A DNA stretch of 64,000 nucleotides, from positions 166,604-230,603 of the forward strand of contig KE159596.1 of NCBI GenBank assembly GCA_000403255.2. Direction: 5' to 3'. Below the pieces are notes generated by a model. That model was given only the letters and a program-made list of their open reading frames with translations. It was not told the origin of the DNA and made no database searches. The translations under genes were made by a program, and so were the position numbers. Positions within the stretch are counted from its first letter, which is position 1. Each line of letters opens with the position of its first letter. Positions 45,445-55,691 of the stretch are shown one piece after another. Origin of the DNA: Lachnospiraceae bacterium 3-1. Lineage in GTDB: Bacteria; Bacillota; Clostridia; Lachnospirales; Lachnospiraceae.

Positions 45445-45790
45445 CAAGCAAGGCTATAAGCCGGGTTATGTCTTGGATAATCATCTATCTAGTCTGACTG
45501 TTGCCAGTCAGATCCAGCAACCTACCTAAAGCTAGCGGGCCGCGTCAACGCTTTTGTTCGGTCTTGCTTCGGATGGGGTTTACATGTGCCCCGACTGTTA
45601 CCAGCCAGGCGGTAGTCTCTTACACTGCCCTTCCACCCTTACTATTGTTCCAATAGCGGTACATTTCTGTTGCACTGTCCTTGGAGTCGCCTCCACCGGC
45701 CGTTAACCGGCATCCTGCCCTGTGAAGCCCGGACTTTCCTCGTCTGCGGTCTTTCGACGCCTGCAGCCGCGATTATCTACCTTACTTGCT
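45445..45790 (-). ncRNA. rnpB: RNase P RNA, bacterial type A
   Basis: Conserved cores are present on the minus strand: GAGGAAAGTCCGGGCTTCAC near the 5' end, AGGGCAGGATGCCGG, CAGTGCAACAGAAA, GGTAAGAG-type AGTGTAAGAGACTACCG, and the 3' pairing partner ATAACCCGGCTTATAG. The P4 helix halves are recognisable and the 5'/3' ends pair (AAGCAAG/CTTGCTT). Length about 346 nt. Confidence 0.96.
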
Positions 45791-45840
45791 TTCCTTGAAT
45801 ACTATCATATCTCTTTCCAGAAAGCAAGCCCTGTCTATCA

Positions 45841-47505
45841 TCAAACATTAAAACAGCTTCCTCCAATAAATTCCCTCAAAATAGAATTCTTCTCAATATC
45901 CTCACTGGGCACTGGAAGAAAATAATCCAAAAATTTCAAAAGACGTTTGGCTTCCGTATACTCTTTACAATCCTTGTCAATTTCAAACAGCAATGGTTCT
46001 GCATATTGCTTAAGCACTGCAAGCTCATAAATCAAAGCAGAATTAAACATAATATCCGCCTCTTCCTGGAATGGGAAAATATACTGCTCCTCTCCCCGCC
46101 GTACGGAATCCCACATAGCGATGGTCTCTTTGGCGGAGATATTTCTGGTTCTGGCATCCCGTACCATCCGTCGAATCATCCTTCCATCTGTGGTAGGGAG
46201 ATTATTATGTTCGTCAATACTCAACTGGGTCAACGCACTAATATAAATTTTAAGCTTACTGGACTCTGGTAGGGAATAGGATAACTTGCCATTTAATCCA
46301 TGGATTCCCTCTAATACCAAAATATCGTTTTTCCCAAGCTGTTTAAAATTGCCTTTATACTCTCGTTTTCCTGTGCGGAAATTATAAGCAGGAAGCGAAA
46401 TCCGTTCCCCATTCAGCAATGCGGACATATCATGATTAAACAATTCAATATCAAGAGCTTCCAAACATTCAAAATTATAATTTCCATTCTCATCTTTCGG
46501 TGTGTCCACCCGATTAACATAATAATCATCCAAGGCAATGGGATGAGGTTTTAATCCCTGGGCCATCAACTGAATGGAAAGACGATGAGAAAATGTAGTT
46601 TTTCCTGAGGAAGACGGACCTGCAATCATCACAAACTTTTTATCTGGCTGGGATGCAATTTGCTCTGCCAATGTGCCGATTTTTCGCTCCATCAAAGCCT
46701 CTGCCACAAGAATCACATCACGAATTCTGCCTTGGGCCACTGCGTCATTCAAAGCCCCTATGGTCCCTATCTCCATTTTCTCGCCCCATTCTGCCGATTC
46801 CCTCAGCACATGGAACAATTTATGAGAAGGCGCAAACTTTGCCGTAGCCTTAGTATTTTTATCTGGAAACAACACCACAAATCCATCTTCATATGGCTCC
46901 AACTCAAAATATTTTAAATATCCGGTATCCGGCGCCATATATCCATAAAAATAATCGGTATAATGTCCAATACTGTAAATATTTACTTTGGAGCTGCGCC
47001 GATATGAAAAGAGACGCTCCTTATCATGCATTCCAAGTTCTCGGAACAATGCAACCGCCTCATCGGTAGAAATGCTTCGTTTCTGAATGGGTATCTTTTC
47101 TTCCACCAGCTTTAGCATTTCCTCCTTCAGCCTTGCCAAATACTCCCGACTTGGCAGCGCCCCAATGAGTTTACAATAATACCCCTGACTGATGGAATGC
47201 ATCACCTTCACCAAAACATGCTTTCCGTCTTCCTTCGAAAGATTATGTACTGCACGCTGCATCAGAAAAGTTACACTTCTGCGGTATGCTTTTCTTCCCG
47301 CCTTGTCTCTGGTAGTGACAAAAATAAGCTCCCCATCTGATTTTACTCTTCGTCCCAGTTCCCGCAAACGATTATTAAATAACACCAGCACAATATCATC
47401 CTCATACTGTGCCTGATACTCTTTTGCAATTTCCTCATAAGTGATACCTTTTTGGTATTTCTTTTCCTCCCCGTTTATCTTAATGCAATATAAGGTTTGC
47501 TCCAT
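45841..47505 (-). CDS. Uridine-kinase-like nucleoside kinase with TGS and ThrRS-like N-terminus
   Basis: The protein has 554 residues. The N-terminal 200 residues resemble the editing-associated part of threonyl-tRNA synthetase (TGS-like INGEEKKYQKGITYEEIAKE, then FLMQRAVHNLSKEDGKHVLV). The C-terminal phosphoribulokinase/uridine kinase domain has Walker A IAGPSSSGKTTFSHRLSI near 286 and LDDYYVNRVDTPKDENGNYN. Firmicutes carry this fusion; its nucleoside substrate is not established. Confidence 0.88.
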   Translation of the reverse strand: MEQTLYCIKINGEEKKYQKGITYEEIAKEYQAQYEDDIVLVLFNNRLRELGRRVKSDGELIFVTTRDKAGRKAYRRSVTFLMQRAVHNLSKEDGKHVLVKVMHSISQGYYCKLIGALPSREYLARLKEEMLKLVEEKIPIQKRSISTDEAVALFRELGMHDKERLFSYRRSSKVNIYSIGHYTDYFYGYMAPDTGYLKYFELEPYEDGFVVLFPDKNTKATAKFAPSHKLFHVLRESAEWGEKMEIGTIGALNDAVAQGRIRDVILVAEALMERKIGTLAEQIASQPDKKFVMIAGPSSSGKTTFSHRLSIQLMAQGLKPHPIALDDYYVNRVDTPKDENGNYNFECLEALDIELFNHDMSALLNGERISLPAYNFRTGKREYKGNFKQLGKNDILVLEGIHGLNGKLSYSLPESSKLKIYISALTQLSIDEHNNLPTTDGRMIRRMVRDARTRNISAKETIAMWDSVRRGEEQYIFPFQEEADIMFNSALIYELAVLKQYAEPLLFEIDKDCKEYTEAKRLLKFLDYFLPVPSEDIEKNSILREFIGGSCFNV

Positions 47506-47549
47506 ATCCTTTTCCTTCTTTTATGATAGATTTTTCAACACAAATTTGA

Positions 47550-48332
47550 TTATTGATAGACAAAGGGCTGCTTTTCTTGTTGGGCAATGACCCGTATTCC
47601 AGTTGTGTGTGACTCCAAATATTCCTTCATATAGGGAATAAACATTTTCTCAACTCCATAATGGCCTGCATCAATGATTGCAAGCCCCTGAGCTGCTGCG
47701 TCAATTCCCTCATGATGATCAATATCTCCAGTAATCAATACCTGTGCCTTTGTCTCAATTGCTTTTCCAATTACGCTTTTCCCAGACCCTGGACAGATCG
47801 CTGCCCTTGCTATTTTCTGATCTGGCCTGCCATAAATTTTAACCAACTCCACCCCAAAGACTTCCTTTACTTTCCCGGCACAATCTGCCACAGTCATTTC
47901 ACAGGGAAGCTCTCCTACTTTACCAATTCCAGAGGGTTCCTGTTCCTGCCAGCAAGTAACCTCCAGTATCTGGCAATCCTGCAAGCCCAAACGCTCTGCA
48001 CCCAAATCTGCCATTCCTTTCACATCGAAATTTGTATGCATTGCATAGCAGGCAATATTATTTTGAATCAATGCCATCACTCTGCGCCCAGTAAAATCCT
48101 TGGAATTTACCTTCTTCAACCCCTGAAAGATCAATGGGTGATGGGTCAGTAACAAGTCCGCCTCTGTCTCTGCTGCCTCCTGAATCGTCTCGTCTGTGGC
48201 ATCCAGGGCAATATAAATTGTCTTGACCTCTTTCTCAAAACTTCCCACCAACAATCCTACATTGTCCCAAGAACAGGCATACTTTTCTGGTGACTGCCCC
48301 TGTAAAATATCTATGATCTCACGACAAATCAT
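47550..48332 (-). CDS. Nif3-like dinuclear metal-centre protein
   Basis: The protein has 260 residues. Metal ligands are visible in LLLTHHPLIFQGLKKVN, YAMHTNFDVK and the C-terminal DIDHHEGIDAAAQGLAIIDA ... GHYGVEKMF. Often annotated GTP cyclohydrolase 1 type 2, but the biochemical role is uncertain. AAAGGAG precedes the ATG. It overlaps trmK by 14 bp. Confidence 0.93.
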   Translation of the reverse strand: MICREIIDILQGQSPEKYACSWDNVGLLVGSFEKEVKTIYIALDATDETIQEAAETEADLLLTHHPLIFQGLKKVNSKDFTGRRVMALIQNNIACYAMHTNFDVKGMADLGAERLGLQDCQILEVTCWQEQEPSGIGKVGELPCEMTVADCAGKVKEVFGVELVKIYGRPDQKIARAAICPGSGKSVIGKAIETKAQVLITGDIDHHEGIDAAAQGLAIIDAGHYGVEKMFIPYMKEYLESHTTGIRVIAQQEKQPFVYQ

Positions 48333-49095
48333 ATGACTGTCTCCTTTCTGGCTCTACAATCTTTAATGCTGTTTCAATGTCTCTTAATTCCAAACTAAGC
48401 TCCTGCACCCGTTCTACTACATCCTGCCTGGCATTTTCTTTTAAATTCTCTAAAATCTTTTGTTTTTGCTTCTGCTGACGTACCAAATATGTTCTCAGCG
48501 CCGGATGATGCTGGGACAACAGCAATGGCCCGAATTTGCAGGCAATACGAAAATCATCATGAAAACAATCTTGATTCTCCCGCCCAGAGCTTCGCTCTGT
48601 GGCATTGACTTCCCATCCCATATATTGCGCAGCAATTATGGGATAATACTTCCCATCCTCCAGCACCATATCCTCTGCAACAATCCCATATCCATGGGCA
48701 AACAAAAACCGTCGGAATGACCCAATCTCTGACTGAGGCTGCAGCACCAGTCTTTGGGCAGTCTGGGCTACCGCCTCTCCTTCCTCCATAATCCGCTGCA
48801 TCAGCGCTCCGCCCATTCCGGCAATTACAATCACATCAGCTTCTCCTGGTTCTAAAGCAAAGCACCCATCCGATAACCTGGTTTCGATACTTTTCTGAAA
48901 TCCATACTGAAAAATATGTTCCTTTGCCCGCTTTAAGGGACCTGGATTCACATCCATGGCAATGGCCTTGTTCACTTTCTGATTGAAAACCAGATAGACC
49001 GGTATGTATCCGTGGTCTGTTCCCACGTCTGCCATCGTTTCACAATTCTCTACAAGATCTGCTACCGATTGCAATCTTTTTGACAACTGTATCAT
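48319..49095 (-). CDS. trmK: tRNA (adenine-22-N1)-methyltransferase TrmK
   Basis: The protein has 258 residues. SAM-binding motif MADVGTDHGYIPVYLV, DVNPGPLKRAKEHI, and the catalytic-type ADVIVIAGMGGALMQRIM are those of the TrmK/SpoU-unrelated DUF633 family; a C-terminal coiled coil (RQQKQKQKILENLKENARQD) follows. It modifies A22 of class II tRNAs. Its position between rpoD and the Nif3-like gene is conserved in Firmicutes. Confidence 0.94.
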   Translation of the reverse strand: MIQLSKRLQSVADLVENCETMADVGTDHGYIPVYLVFNQKVNKAIAMDVNPGPLKRAKEHIFQYGFQKSIETRLSDGCFALEPGEADVIVIAGMGGALMQRIMEEGEAVAQTAQRLVLQPQSEIGSFRRFLFAHGYGIVAEDMVLEDGKYYPIIAAQYMGWEVNATERSSGRENQDCFHDDFRIACKFGPLLLSQHHPALRTYLVRQQKQKQKILENLKENARQDVVERVQELSLELRDIETALKIVEPERRQSYDLS

Positions 49096-49138
49096 ATTCT
49101 AACATAAGCTCCGTTTTCTATTGATTCATGTATGAAAA

Positions 49139-50236
49139 TTAATCCAGATAATCCTTAAGCTTCCGGCTTCTGCTGGGATGACGCAGTTTCCGCAATGCTT
49201 TTGCCTCAATCTGACGGATTCGTTCTCTGGTTACATTAAACTCTTTTCCTACTTCTTCTAAAGTTCTGGCACGCCCATCATCCAATCCAAACCTTAGCCG
49301 CAGCACCTTCTGCTCACGTTCTGTTAATGTTCCAAGCACTTCTACAAGCTGTTCCTTTAACAACGTAAATGCTGCTGCATCTGCTGGAACAGGCACATTG
49401 TCATCCTGGATAAAGTCTCCCAAATGACTGTCTTCCTCCTCACCAATTGGCGTTTCCAAAGACACTGGCTCTTGAGAAATTTTCAAAATTTCCCGAACAC
49501 GTTCCACTGGCATATTCATTTCCTCTGAAATCTCTTCCGGTGATGGCTCTCGCCCAAGCTCCTGCAATAGCTGTCTGGATACACGAATTAATTTATTGAT
49601 GGTTTCCACCATGTGTACTGGAATTCGGATGGTTCTGGCTTGGTCTGCAATGGCCCTGGTAATGGCCTGGCGAATCCACCAGGTTGCATAGGTAGAAAAC
49701 TTATATCCCTTGCGGTAATCAAATTTTTCCACAGCCTTAATAAGCCCCAGATTTCCCTCCTGAATCAAATCCAAAAAGAGCATGCCGCGCCCTACGTAAC
49801 GTTTCGCAATAGACACCACCAGACGCAGATTTGCCTCAGCAAGCTGCTTTTTCGCTTCCTGGTCTCCCAGCTCCATACGCTTTGCAAGTTCAATTTCTTC
49901 CTCTGCACTAAGCAGTGGAACCTTACCAATCTCTTTTAAATACATACGAACAGGATCTTCAATGGAAATTCCATCTGGAACGGAAAGATCAATATTCTCA
50001 ACCTCTACCTCTTCCTCATCATCTATGAGGATATCGTCATCATCATCGGAAATCCGCAGTACGTCAATATTGTTGGACTCCAAGAACTCCAAAATTTTCT
50101 CAAACTGTTCCACATCCAATTCCATGTCACGAAAAAAGTCGTTAATCTCCTGATATTCCAGGACATTTTTTTTCTTTTTCGCCATGGATAACAATTCCTG
50201 TAGCTTTTCGATAAATTTCACACTTTTTTCTTCCAT
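49139..50236 (-). CDS. rpoD: Primary sigma factor (SigA/RpoD)
   Basis: The protein has 365 residues with a short region 1.1 as in Firmicutes. Region 1.2 is [20 protein letters not shown]; region 2 is [40 protein letters not shown] and [20 protein letters not shown]; region 4.2 is [20 protein letters not shown]. It lies downstream of dnaG, giving the usual macromolecular-synthesis order. Confidence 0.98.
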   Translation of the reverse strand: MEEKSVKFIEKLQELLSMAKKKKNVLEYQEINDFFRDMELDVEQFEKILEFLESNNIDVLRISDDDDDILIDDEEEVEVENIDLSVPDGISIEDPVRMYLKEIGKVPLLSAEEEIELAKRMELGDQEAKKQLAEANLRLVVSIAKRYVGRGMLFLDLIQEGNLGLIKAVEKFDYRKGYKFSTYATWWIRQAITRAIADQARTIRIPVHMVETINKLIRVSRQLLQELGREPSPEEISEEMNMPVERVREILKISQEPVSLETPIGEEEDSHLGDFIQDDNVPVPADAAAFTLLKEQLVEVLGTLTEREQKVLRLRFGLDDGRARTLEEVGKEFNVTRERIRQIEAKALRKLRHPSRSRKLKDYLD

Positions 50237-50397
50237 TTCGTTTCATCCTTCCATTCGTTGTTTATATTTTATCCCTATTTGGTGGAAATATACAAATTAC
50301 CATGAGGAGAGCCCCAACAGCCGTCATTTCCCTTATACTCCTCTGAATTCTCAAACGGTTGTTTGACGGAGTTCTGATGATTGTTCACCAAACTTCC

Positions 50398-52182
50398 CTA
50401 CTCTAGTGTAAACCGCACCCCTAAAAGCTCCTGCAGCCTCTTCTTATCTGCAACCAGCTTCTGCAGCCCTTCCAAATCAGAAGGGTCCAGATGATGAGAG
50501 CGAAAGCTGATACTACTCTCCTTCACCTTTATAATTGTTTCTTTCAAAGCCTTTTCCCTCTCTGTCTTTGTCTCAACATTTAAAAGCTTTGCATGAAACA
50601 ACCCTGCAATCTCACTTTGCTGCTCTTCATCTGTAAACATACTGATAATTTTTGCCGGATTCAATTCCCCGTTCTCATATTGGGCAAATACTTCTTTTGC
50701 AGCTTTCTGATACAACTCTTCTGTAAAATCCTCAGGCTGGATATAAGGTGTGACCACCTCAAACAATTCTGGCATCTCAATCAGCCATGTCAGCATCAAC
50801 CTTTGAGACTGTTTGATCCCATCCTCCTTGGCCTTCTTTTTATTTTCATTGATACCGGATTTCAAAGAACGGACCTCACGGCCAAATCCAGCCCTAGTGC
50901 CTAAATGCATCACCAGCTTTCTCAAATTCTCATAGCCTATTTGATACAATTTTGCTACTGCCTCAATATAATTATCCCGCTCCAATTCCTCTTCAAACTG
51001 TAAAATCTTTTCTGCAATCGCATTATAAAATAATGTTTTGCTCTCTGGATCTTGCAAATCAAACTCCCGTTCCAGCGCTTCAATTTCAAACATAAAGCTA
51101 TTCTTTGCATTGTTGATTCGTTCCTGGTAGCTCTTGGCCCCCTGATTTCGAATAAATTCATCTGGATCCTTATATGGTTCCATGCTAATAATCTTCACAC
51201 TTATGCCTGCATCTTTTAAAATCGGAATTGCCCGCAATGCCGCTTTTGTTCCTGCGCCATCACTGTCAAAGGTACAATATACCTCCTTGGTATACCGCTT
51301 TAACAGTGAAGCGTGGCCCTGGGTAAATGAAGTTCCAAGGGATGCCACTGCATTGTCAAATCCTGCCTGATGCAAAGCAATTACATCCATATAGCCTTCA
51401 CACAGCAAAATCCCAGGCCGCCTGGAAGACCTTGCAATATTTAATCCGTAAAGATTGCGGCTTTTATCAAAAATCTTAGTCTCTGGAGAATTCAAATATT
51501 TCGGCTCTCCCTCCCCCATCACGCGCCCGCCGAATCCAATCACACGATGGTTCACATCCATAATAGGAAACATCACGCGATTCCAAAATTTATCTCTGCC
51601 TCCTCTGCTTTCCTCTATGGTAACCAGACCAGAATCCTTTAAAATGCCATCCTCATATCCTTGTTTCCGAAGATATTGATATAGATCGTCGCTAAATTTA
51701 TTGGAATATCCTAGCCCAAACTTCTTCATTATCTCCGGACTTAAACCTCTGTTTGCAAAATATTCCATTCCTCTCTGTCCCTGCTCCATGCGAAGCTGAG
51801 CATAAAAATATTTTGCAGCTACTTTATTAATTTCTAAAAGCCTTGCACGCCTGTCTGCTTCCTGCCTTTCCTTCCCTGACAACTCCTGCTTCGGAAGATC
51901 AATTCCTGCCTTCTGTGCAAGAATCTCCAATGCCTCTTGAAAAGTAGCATTCTCATATTGCATCAGGAACGTAAGTGCATTCCCCCCAGCGCCACAGCCA
52001 AAACAATAGTACATCTGTTTTCCCTGAGACACGGAAAAAGACGGACTTCTTTCGTTATGAAAAGGGCATAGGCCAAAATAATCCCTCCCCTTCTTCTGCA
52101 AACGTACATAGCCAGAAATCACATCCACGATATCATTCGCAGAACGGACCTCCTCAACCAATTCATCTGAATAATAAGGCAT
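50398..52182 (-). CDS. dnaG: DNA primase
   Basis: The protein has 594 residues. An N-terminal zinc finger (FGLCPFHNERSPSFSV ... YYCFGCGAGG), TOPRIM core (ILLCEGYMDVIALHQAG, CTFDSDGAGTKAA) and a C-terminal helicase-binding domain are present. AAAGGAG precedes the ATG. It makes RNA primers for the lagging strand. Confidence 0.98.
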   Translation of the reverse strand: MPYYSDELVEEVRSANDIVDVISGYVRLQKKGRDYFGLCPFHNERSPSFSVSQGKQMYYCFGCGAGGNALTFLMQYENATFQEALEILAQKAGIDLPKQELSGKERQEADRRARLLEINKVAAKYFYAQLRMEQGQRGMEYFANRGLSPEIMKKFGLGYSNKFSDDLYQYLRKQGYEDGILKDSGLVTIEESRGGRDKFWNRVMFPIMDVNHRVIGFGGRVMGEGEPKYLNSPETKIFDKSRNLYGLNIARSSRRPGILLCEGYMDVIALHQAGFDNAVASLGTSFTQGHASLLKRYTKEVYCTFDSDGAGTKAALRAIPILKDAGISVKIISMEPYKDPDEFIRNQGAKSYQERINNAKNSFMFEIEALEREFDLQDPESKTLFYNAIAEKILQFEEELERDNYIEAVAKLYQIGYENLRKLVMHLGTRAGFGREVRSLKSGINENKKKAKEDGIKQSQRLMLTWLIEMPELFEVVTPYIQPEDFTEELYQKAAKEVFAQYENGELNPAKIISMFTDEEQQSEIAGLFHAKLLNVETKTEREKALKETIIKVKESSISFRSHHLDPSDLEGLQKLVADKKRLQELLGVRFTLE

Positions 52183-52219
52183 TCATTTCTCCTTTCCATC
52201 TATTCAGCGTCCTCTATTT

Positions 52220-53227
52220 TTAATTGCTCTGCCATGCTTTTGGCATAAAGTACTCTTCAAATTTGGCAATGGCATAACGATCTGTCATCCCTGCAATATA
52301 ATCACAGATTACCCGCTCTTTTTTCTCTCCCCGTTCCATCATTCCCAGATATAGCTCTGGGAGACAATCTATATGTTTATTATAATAAGAAAATAACCGG
52401 CTCAGCAAATCTTTTGCTCGTTCTTCCTCTCTTTTTGCCAACGAGTTCCTATACACATTGGCAAACATAAACTTCCGTAGGCCCTGCATGGCCTGATTCA
52501 CTTCTTCTGACATACAAATATCATTTTTCCCCAAGCTATTTGTAATTATATTATGTATCAATGTATCCAAACGTTTTCTCGTGGTATTTCCCAGAATTTC
52601 CCGATATTCCGCTGGTATATCCTCCTCAGAAAGCACTTTTCCCCGGATAGCATCATCAATATCATGATTAATATATGCAATTTTATCGGAAAGGCGGACG
52701 ATTTTCCCTTCCATCGTGGATGGCATTAATCTGGTCTGATGGTTTAGCATTCCATCCCTCACCTCCCAGGTCAGATTCAGTCCCTTTCCATTCTTCTCTA
52801 AAATCTCCACAATCCGAACACTCTGTTCATTGTGCTTAAATCCATCTTCACAAAGGGAATTCAACATATTTTCACCAGCATGTCCAAAGGGTGTATGTCC
52901 CAAATCATGACCCAATGCAATTGCCTCTACCAAATCTTCATTCAGCCGCAAAGCCTTTGCTATCGTTCGGGCATTTTGAGACACTTCCAACGTATGCGTC
53001 AGTCTGGTACGGTAATGGTCTCCCCGGGGAGTTAAAAATACCTGTGTCTTATGTTTGAGACGCCGGAATGATTTACAATGGAGAATTCTATCTCTATCTC
53101 TTTGAAAAACCGGCCGAATATCACATTGGGGTTCTTCCCTGTCACGTCCCTTAGAATTCTCGCTCAGGGTAGCGAAAGGACTTAAATATGTCCGTTCCAG
53201 CAACTCTATATTTTCTCTAATGAGCAT
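52220..53227 (-). CDS. dGTPase-like HD-domain triphosphohydrolase
   Basis: The protein has 335 residues. HD motifs: RRLKHKTQVFLTPRGDHYRT, TRLTHTLEVSQNARTIAKAL, AIALGHDLGHTPFGHAGENM and VRLSDKIAYINHDIDDAIRG. It matches the short (type 2) dGTPase-like branch. It precedes dnaG by 37 bp, as usual in Lachnospiraceae. Confidence 0.94.
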   Translation of the reverse strand: MLIRENIELLERTYLSPFATLSENSKGRDREEPQCDIRPVFQRDRDRILHCKSFRRLKHKTQVFLTPRGDHYRTRLTHTLEVSQNARTIAKALRLNEDLVEAIALGHDLGHTPFGHAGENMLNSLCEDGFKHNEQSVRIVEILEKNGKGLNLTWEVRDGMLNHQTRLMPSTMEGKIVRLSDKIAYINHDIDDAIRGKVLSEEDIPAEYREILGNTTRKRLDTLIHNIITNSLGKNDICMSEEVNQAMQGLRKFMFANVYRNSLAKREEERAKDLLSRLFSYYNKHIDCLPELYLGMMERGEKKERVICDYIAGMTDRYAIAKFEEYFMPKAWQSN

Positions 53228-53297
53228 TTTCCACCACCTCTATATGATATATTCCGCACAAATTCTTTATTTCCTTTATTTTTTTGCAAAAATCCGC

Positions 53298-53500
53298 AGA
53301 ATTTTACAATTCTTTTGAGTTTCCCCATTTTTTATAATAGCCGATATTATAGAATATTATAGAACCAAAAGGTCTTGCACAAAAATCCTCTGAAAAGCTA
53401 GCTTTCCAGAGCGCTTTTCTGTGCAAAGTGTTTCCATCACTTCGTGATGGAAACCTTTTGGTACTATGAATTGTAAAATGGGGAAACTCGAATGCAATTC
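53298..53500. repeat. Nested palindromic element of about 200 bp
   Basis: Outer arms GAGTTTCCCCATTTT (53317-53331) and AAAATGGGGAAACTC (53475-53489) are perfect. Middle arms are TAGAACCAAAAGGT (about 53360-53373) and ACCTTTTGGTACTA (53452-53465). Inside are two hairpins: TTGCACA ... TGTGCAA (53375-53426, with CTCTG/CAGAG and AAAGC/GCTTT within) and GTTTCCATCAC-TTC-GTGATGGAAAC (53430-53454). The whole could fold as a three-way junction. No gene lies inside. Confidence 0.85.
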
Positions 53501-53517
53501 TCTATTTACAAATAGCA

Positions 53518-53555
53518 TGAAAAGAGCTATTGCCTACGCAACAGCTCTTTTTATA
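53518..53555. terminator. Bidirectional terminator
   Basis: AAAGAGCT and AGCTCTTTTT enclose ATTGCCTACGCAAC; T-runs occur on both strands. It lies directly downstream of tRNA-Leu on the minus strand. Confidence 0.85.
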
Positions 53556-53557
53556 AA

Positions 53558-53641
53558 TGCAGGAGATGGGACTTGAACCCACACGATATTGCTACCACAG
53601 GCACCTGAAGCCTGCGCGTCTGCCAATTCCGCCACTCCTGC
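53558..53641 (-). tRNA. tRNA-Leu (anticodon CAG)
   Basis: Type II tRNA: acceptor GCAGGAG/CTCCTGC, anticodon loop TTCAGGT, long variable arm (GGTAGCAATATCG) and T arm GTGGGTTCAAGTCCCAT. CCA is not encoded beyond the A discriminator. Confidence 0.96.
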
Positions 53642-53710
53642 ACAAAACTGACAATAGCTATTATATATAACATGGTGAAAAATGTCAATACCTTTTTTTA
53701 TTTTTTTATA

Positions 53711-54745
53711 TTATTTTGATGTGATATGACCCACATTTTTAATTAAGATTGAAATACTTCCGTCAGGGTTGGTAATAAACTCAATATGTTCCCCATCTTG
53801 ATACTGTTCCATAGGAATTTTGATTTCCACCCCAGTGTCTGTTGTAAGATATTGTTTTTCAAATTTCCGCGTGGTGCTCTCCGCCTGAGGTTCAATCCGA
53901 AGATCCGCTCCCATCTTGTATTTTTCCAGCTTTTCCTGAACCTCTTCCTTGTACTCTTCTTTTTCCTTAAATACCTGATCCAAAACGAAAGGCACATCCA
54001 CGATACCAGTTTCCGCCAGTTGATCATGGATAATCTGCTTGGTTTCCATTTGAACTTCAAACTGTTCTCCATCATTAAAATATTTTTTCTGCACCGTATC
54101 TATGGCGCGGGTAACAATAGACAATTGAGATTTTGGTGACAACGCTCCACTGCAATTTAAGAACAGCTTTGAGAAATAATTGGTTTTTGTTCCATTTACT
54201 TCATATTTCTTCTCTATCATAAAAATCGTAAAATCTTCCAAATTTATAATAGCAGCTTCTGACAGCTTTTGGGTTTCTGTGGGTAAAATTGCCCGGAATT
54301 TAATGATTTCATTGCTGTTTCCAAAAGCATCTGACTGGGTTTTATGGGTATAAGAGGTCTTATAATCCATTTTCAACAGTGCAAGGTATCTTCCTGTATC
54401 CCCTTCAAACAAAGCCACCACAAAATCCGCCTGGGGAATTTCTATATTTTTATTCATAATCTCATACAGATGAACAGCCACATTCCGGCTTACCTCTACA
54501 AACATCTCGTCGGTGAATCCAGCTTCGGTGAATGACAGAATTTGCTGAAATACCTCCGATTCTTCTTTGTGAAATTCACAAGTTTTCTTATCATCTGTAG
54601 ATTGAATTTTATAAATATGCTCCCGCAAAAAATCCCCAAAATCCGAACCGTAGTCTAACAGTGTATCAGAAAGTACTGGCATTCCTACGGTAGAATCCAA
54701 AATATGCACAATTACCTTCCGAAGCCTGATTTCTCCTTTTTCCAT
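53711..54745 (-). CDS. Nucleoid-associated protein (NA37/NdpA-like)
   Basis: ATG 54745 with AGAGG 7 nt upstream gives 344 residues. Features of the family: IRLRKVIVHILDSTVGMPVL at the N-terminus, DFVVALFEGDTGRYLALLKM in the middle, and the terminal strand region GVEIKIPMEQYQDGEHIEFI with NPDGSISILIKNVGHI. Function in Clostridia is not established. It lies just downstream of the exonuclease III gene. Confidence 0.82.
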   Translation of the reverse strand: MEKGEIRLRKVIVHILDSTVGMPVLSDTLLDYGSDFGDFLREHIYKIQSTDDKKTCEFHKEESEVFQQILSFTEAGFTDEMFVEVSRNVAVHLYEIMNKNIEIPQADFVVALFEGDTGRYLALLKMDYKTSYTHKTQSDAFGNSNEIIKFRAILPTETQKLSEAAIINLEDFTIFMIEKKYEVNGTKTNYFSKLFLNCSGALSPKSQLSIVTRAIDTVQKKYFNDGEQFEVQMETKQIIHDQLAETGIVDVPFVLDQVFKEKEEYKEEVQEKLEKYKMGADLRIEPQAESTTRKFEKQYLTTDTGVEIKIPMEQYQDGEHIEFITNPDGSISILIKNVGHITSK

Positions 54746-54779
54746 CTCCGTTCCTCTTCTATTTGTAAAAATCAAATAA

Positions 54780-55538
54780 TTAAATCTCTATCTCCAGTTC
54801 CACCGGACAATGATCAGAACCAAATACTTCTGTGTGTATCTTTGCGTCCACAAGCTTGTCCTTCCATTCTTCTGATACAAGAAAATAGTCAATCCGCCAC
54901 CCAGCATTTTTCTCTCTTGCCTTAAAACGGTAAGACCACCAGGAATACACCTGCTCCAGCTCTGGATAAAAGTGCCGAAAGGTGTCCACATAGCCATGAT
55001 TTAACAAAATAGAAAATTTTTCCCTCTCTTCATCGGTAAATCCTGCATTTTTTCGATTGGTTTTTGGATTTTTCAAATCAATTTCCTGATGTGCCACATT
55101 TAAATCTCCACAAAGAATAACAGATTTTTGTTCTCTCAGCCCATCCAGGTATTGTAAAAACGCCTCTTCCCATTCCATACGATACTCAAGCCTTGCAAGT
55201 TCATTTTGGGAATTTGGCGTATAGCAGGTCACCAGGTAAAAATTTTCATATTCCAAAGTAATGACACGGCCCTCCATATCATGCTCCTCGATGCCTATCC
55301 CATAAGCTACTGACAAAGGTTTGTGTCTTGTAAAAATGGCAGTACCAGAATATCCTTTTTTCTTGGCATAATTCCAATAAGCTTCATACCCTTCTGGTAA
55401 ATCCAAAGAAATCTGTCCCTCCTGCAGCTTTGTCTCCTGAATACAAAAAAAGTCTGCATCTATCTCTCTGAAAAAATCCAGAAATCCTTTTTGGACGCAG
55501 GCCCTTAATCCATTTACGTTCCATGAAATAAATTTCAT
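54780..55538 (-). CDS. Exodeoxyribonuclease III
   Basis: ATG 55538 (AAAGGAA upstream) gives 252 residues. Endonuclease-exonuclease-phosphatase motifs: MKFISWNVNGLRACVQKGFL, FCIQETKLQEGQ (metal-binding Glu), VILCGDLNVAHQEIDL, YSWWSYRFKAREKNAGWRID and DHCPVELEIEI with the catalytic Asp-His. AP-endonuclease/exonuclease of base-excision repair. Confidence 0.95.
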   Translation of the reverse strand: MKFISWNVNGLRACVQKGFLDFFREIDADFFCIQETKLQEGQISLDLPEGYEAYWNYAKKKGYSGTAIFTRHKPLSVAYGIGIEEHDMEGRVITLEYENFYLVTCYTPNSQNELARLEYRMEWEEAFLQYLDGLREQKSVILCGDLNVAHQEIDLKNPKTNRKNAGFTDEEREKFSILLNHGYVDTFRHFYPELEQVYSWWSYRFKAREKNAGWRIDYFLVSEEWKDKLVDAKIHTEVFGSDHCPVELEIEI

Positions 55539-55691
55539 ATCAAATTGTTCCTTTCTTTTAAGCAAACATTTGTTCTACAACACATGAGTCTATCACACTC
55601 ATACGTTGTAGAACCCTTAGCTATTGCAATAATTTCTTCCTATATCAAAATACGACTGGACGTTTCTCTATATTGAAAAGTTACTAGGCAT

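Noticed and set aside
54788..54997. Second frame within the exonuclease III gene
   Set aside because: Overlaps a well-conserved gene on the same strand in another phase.
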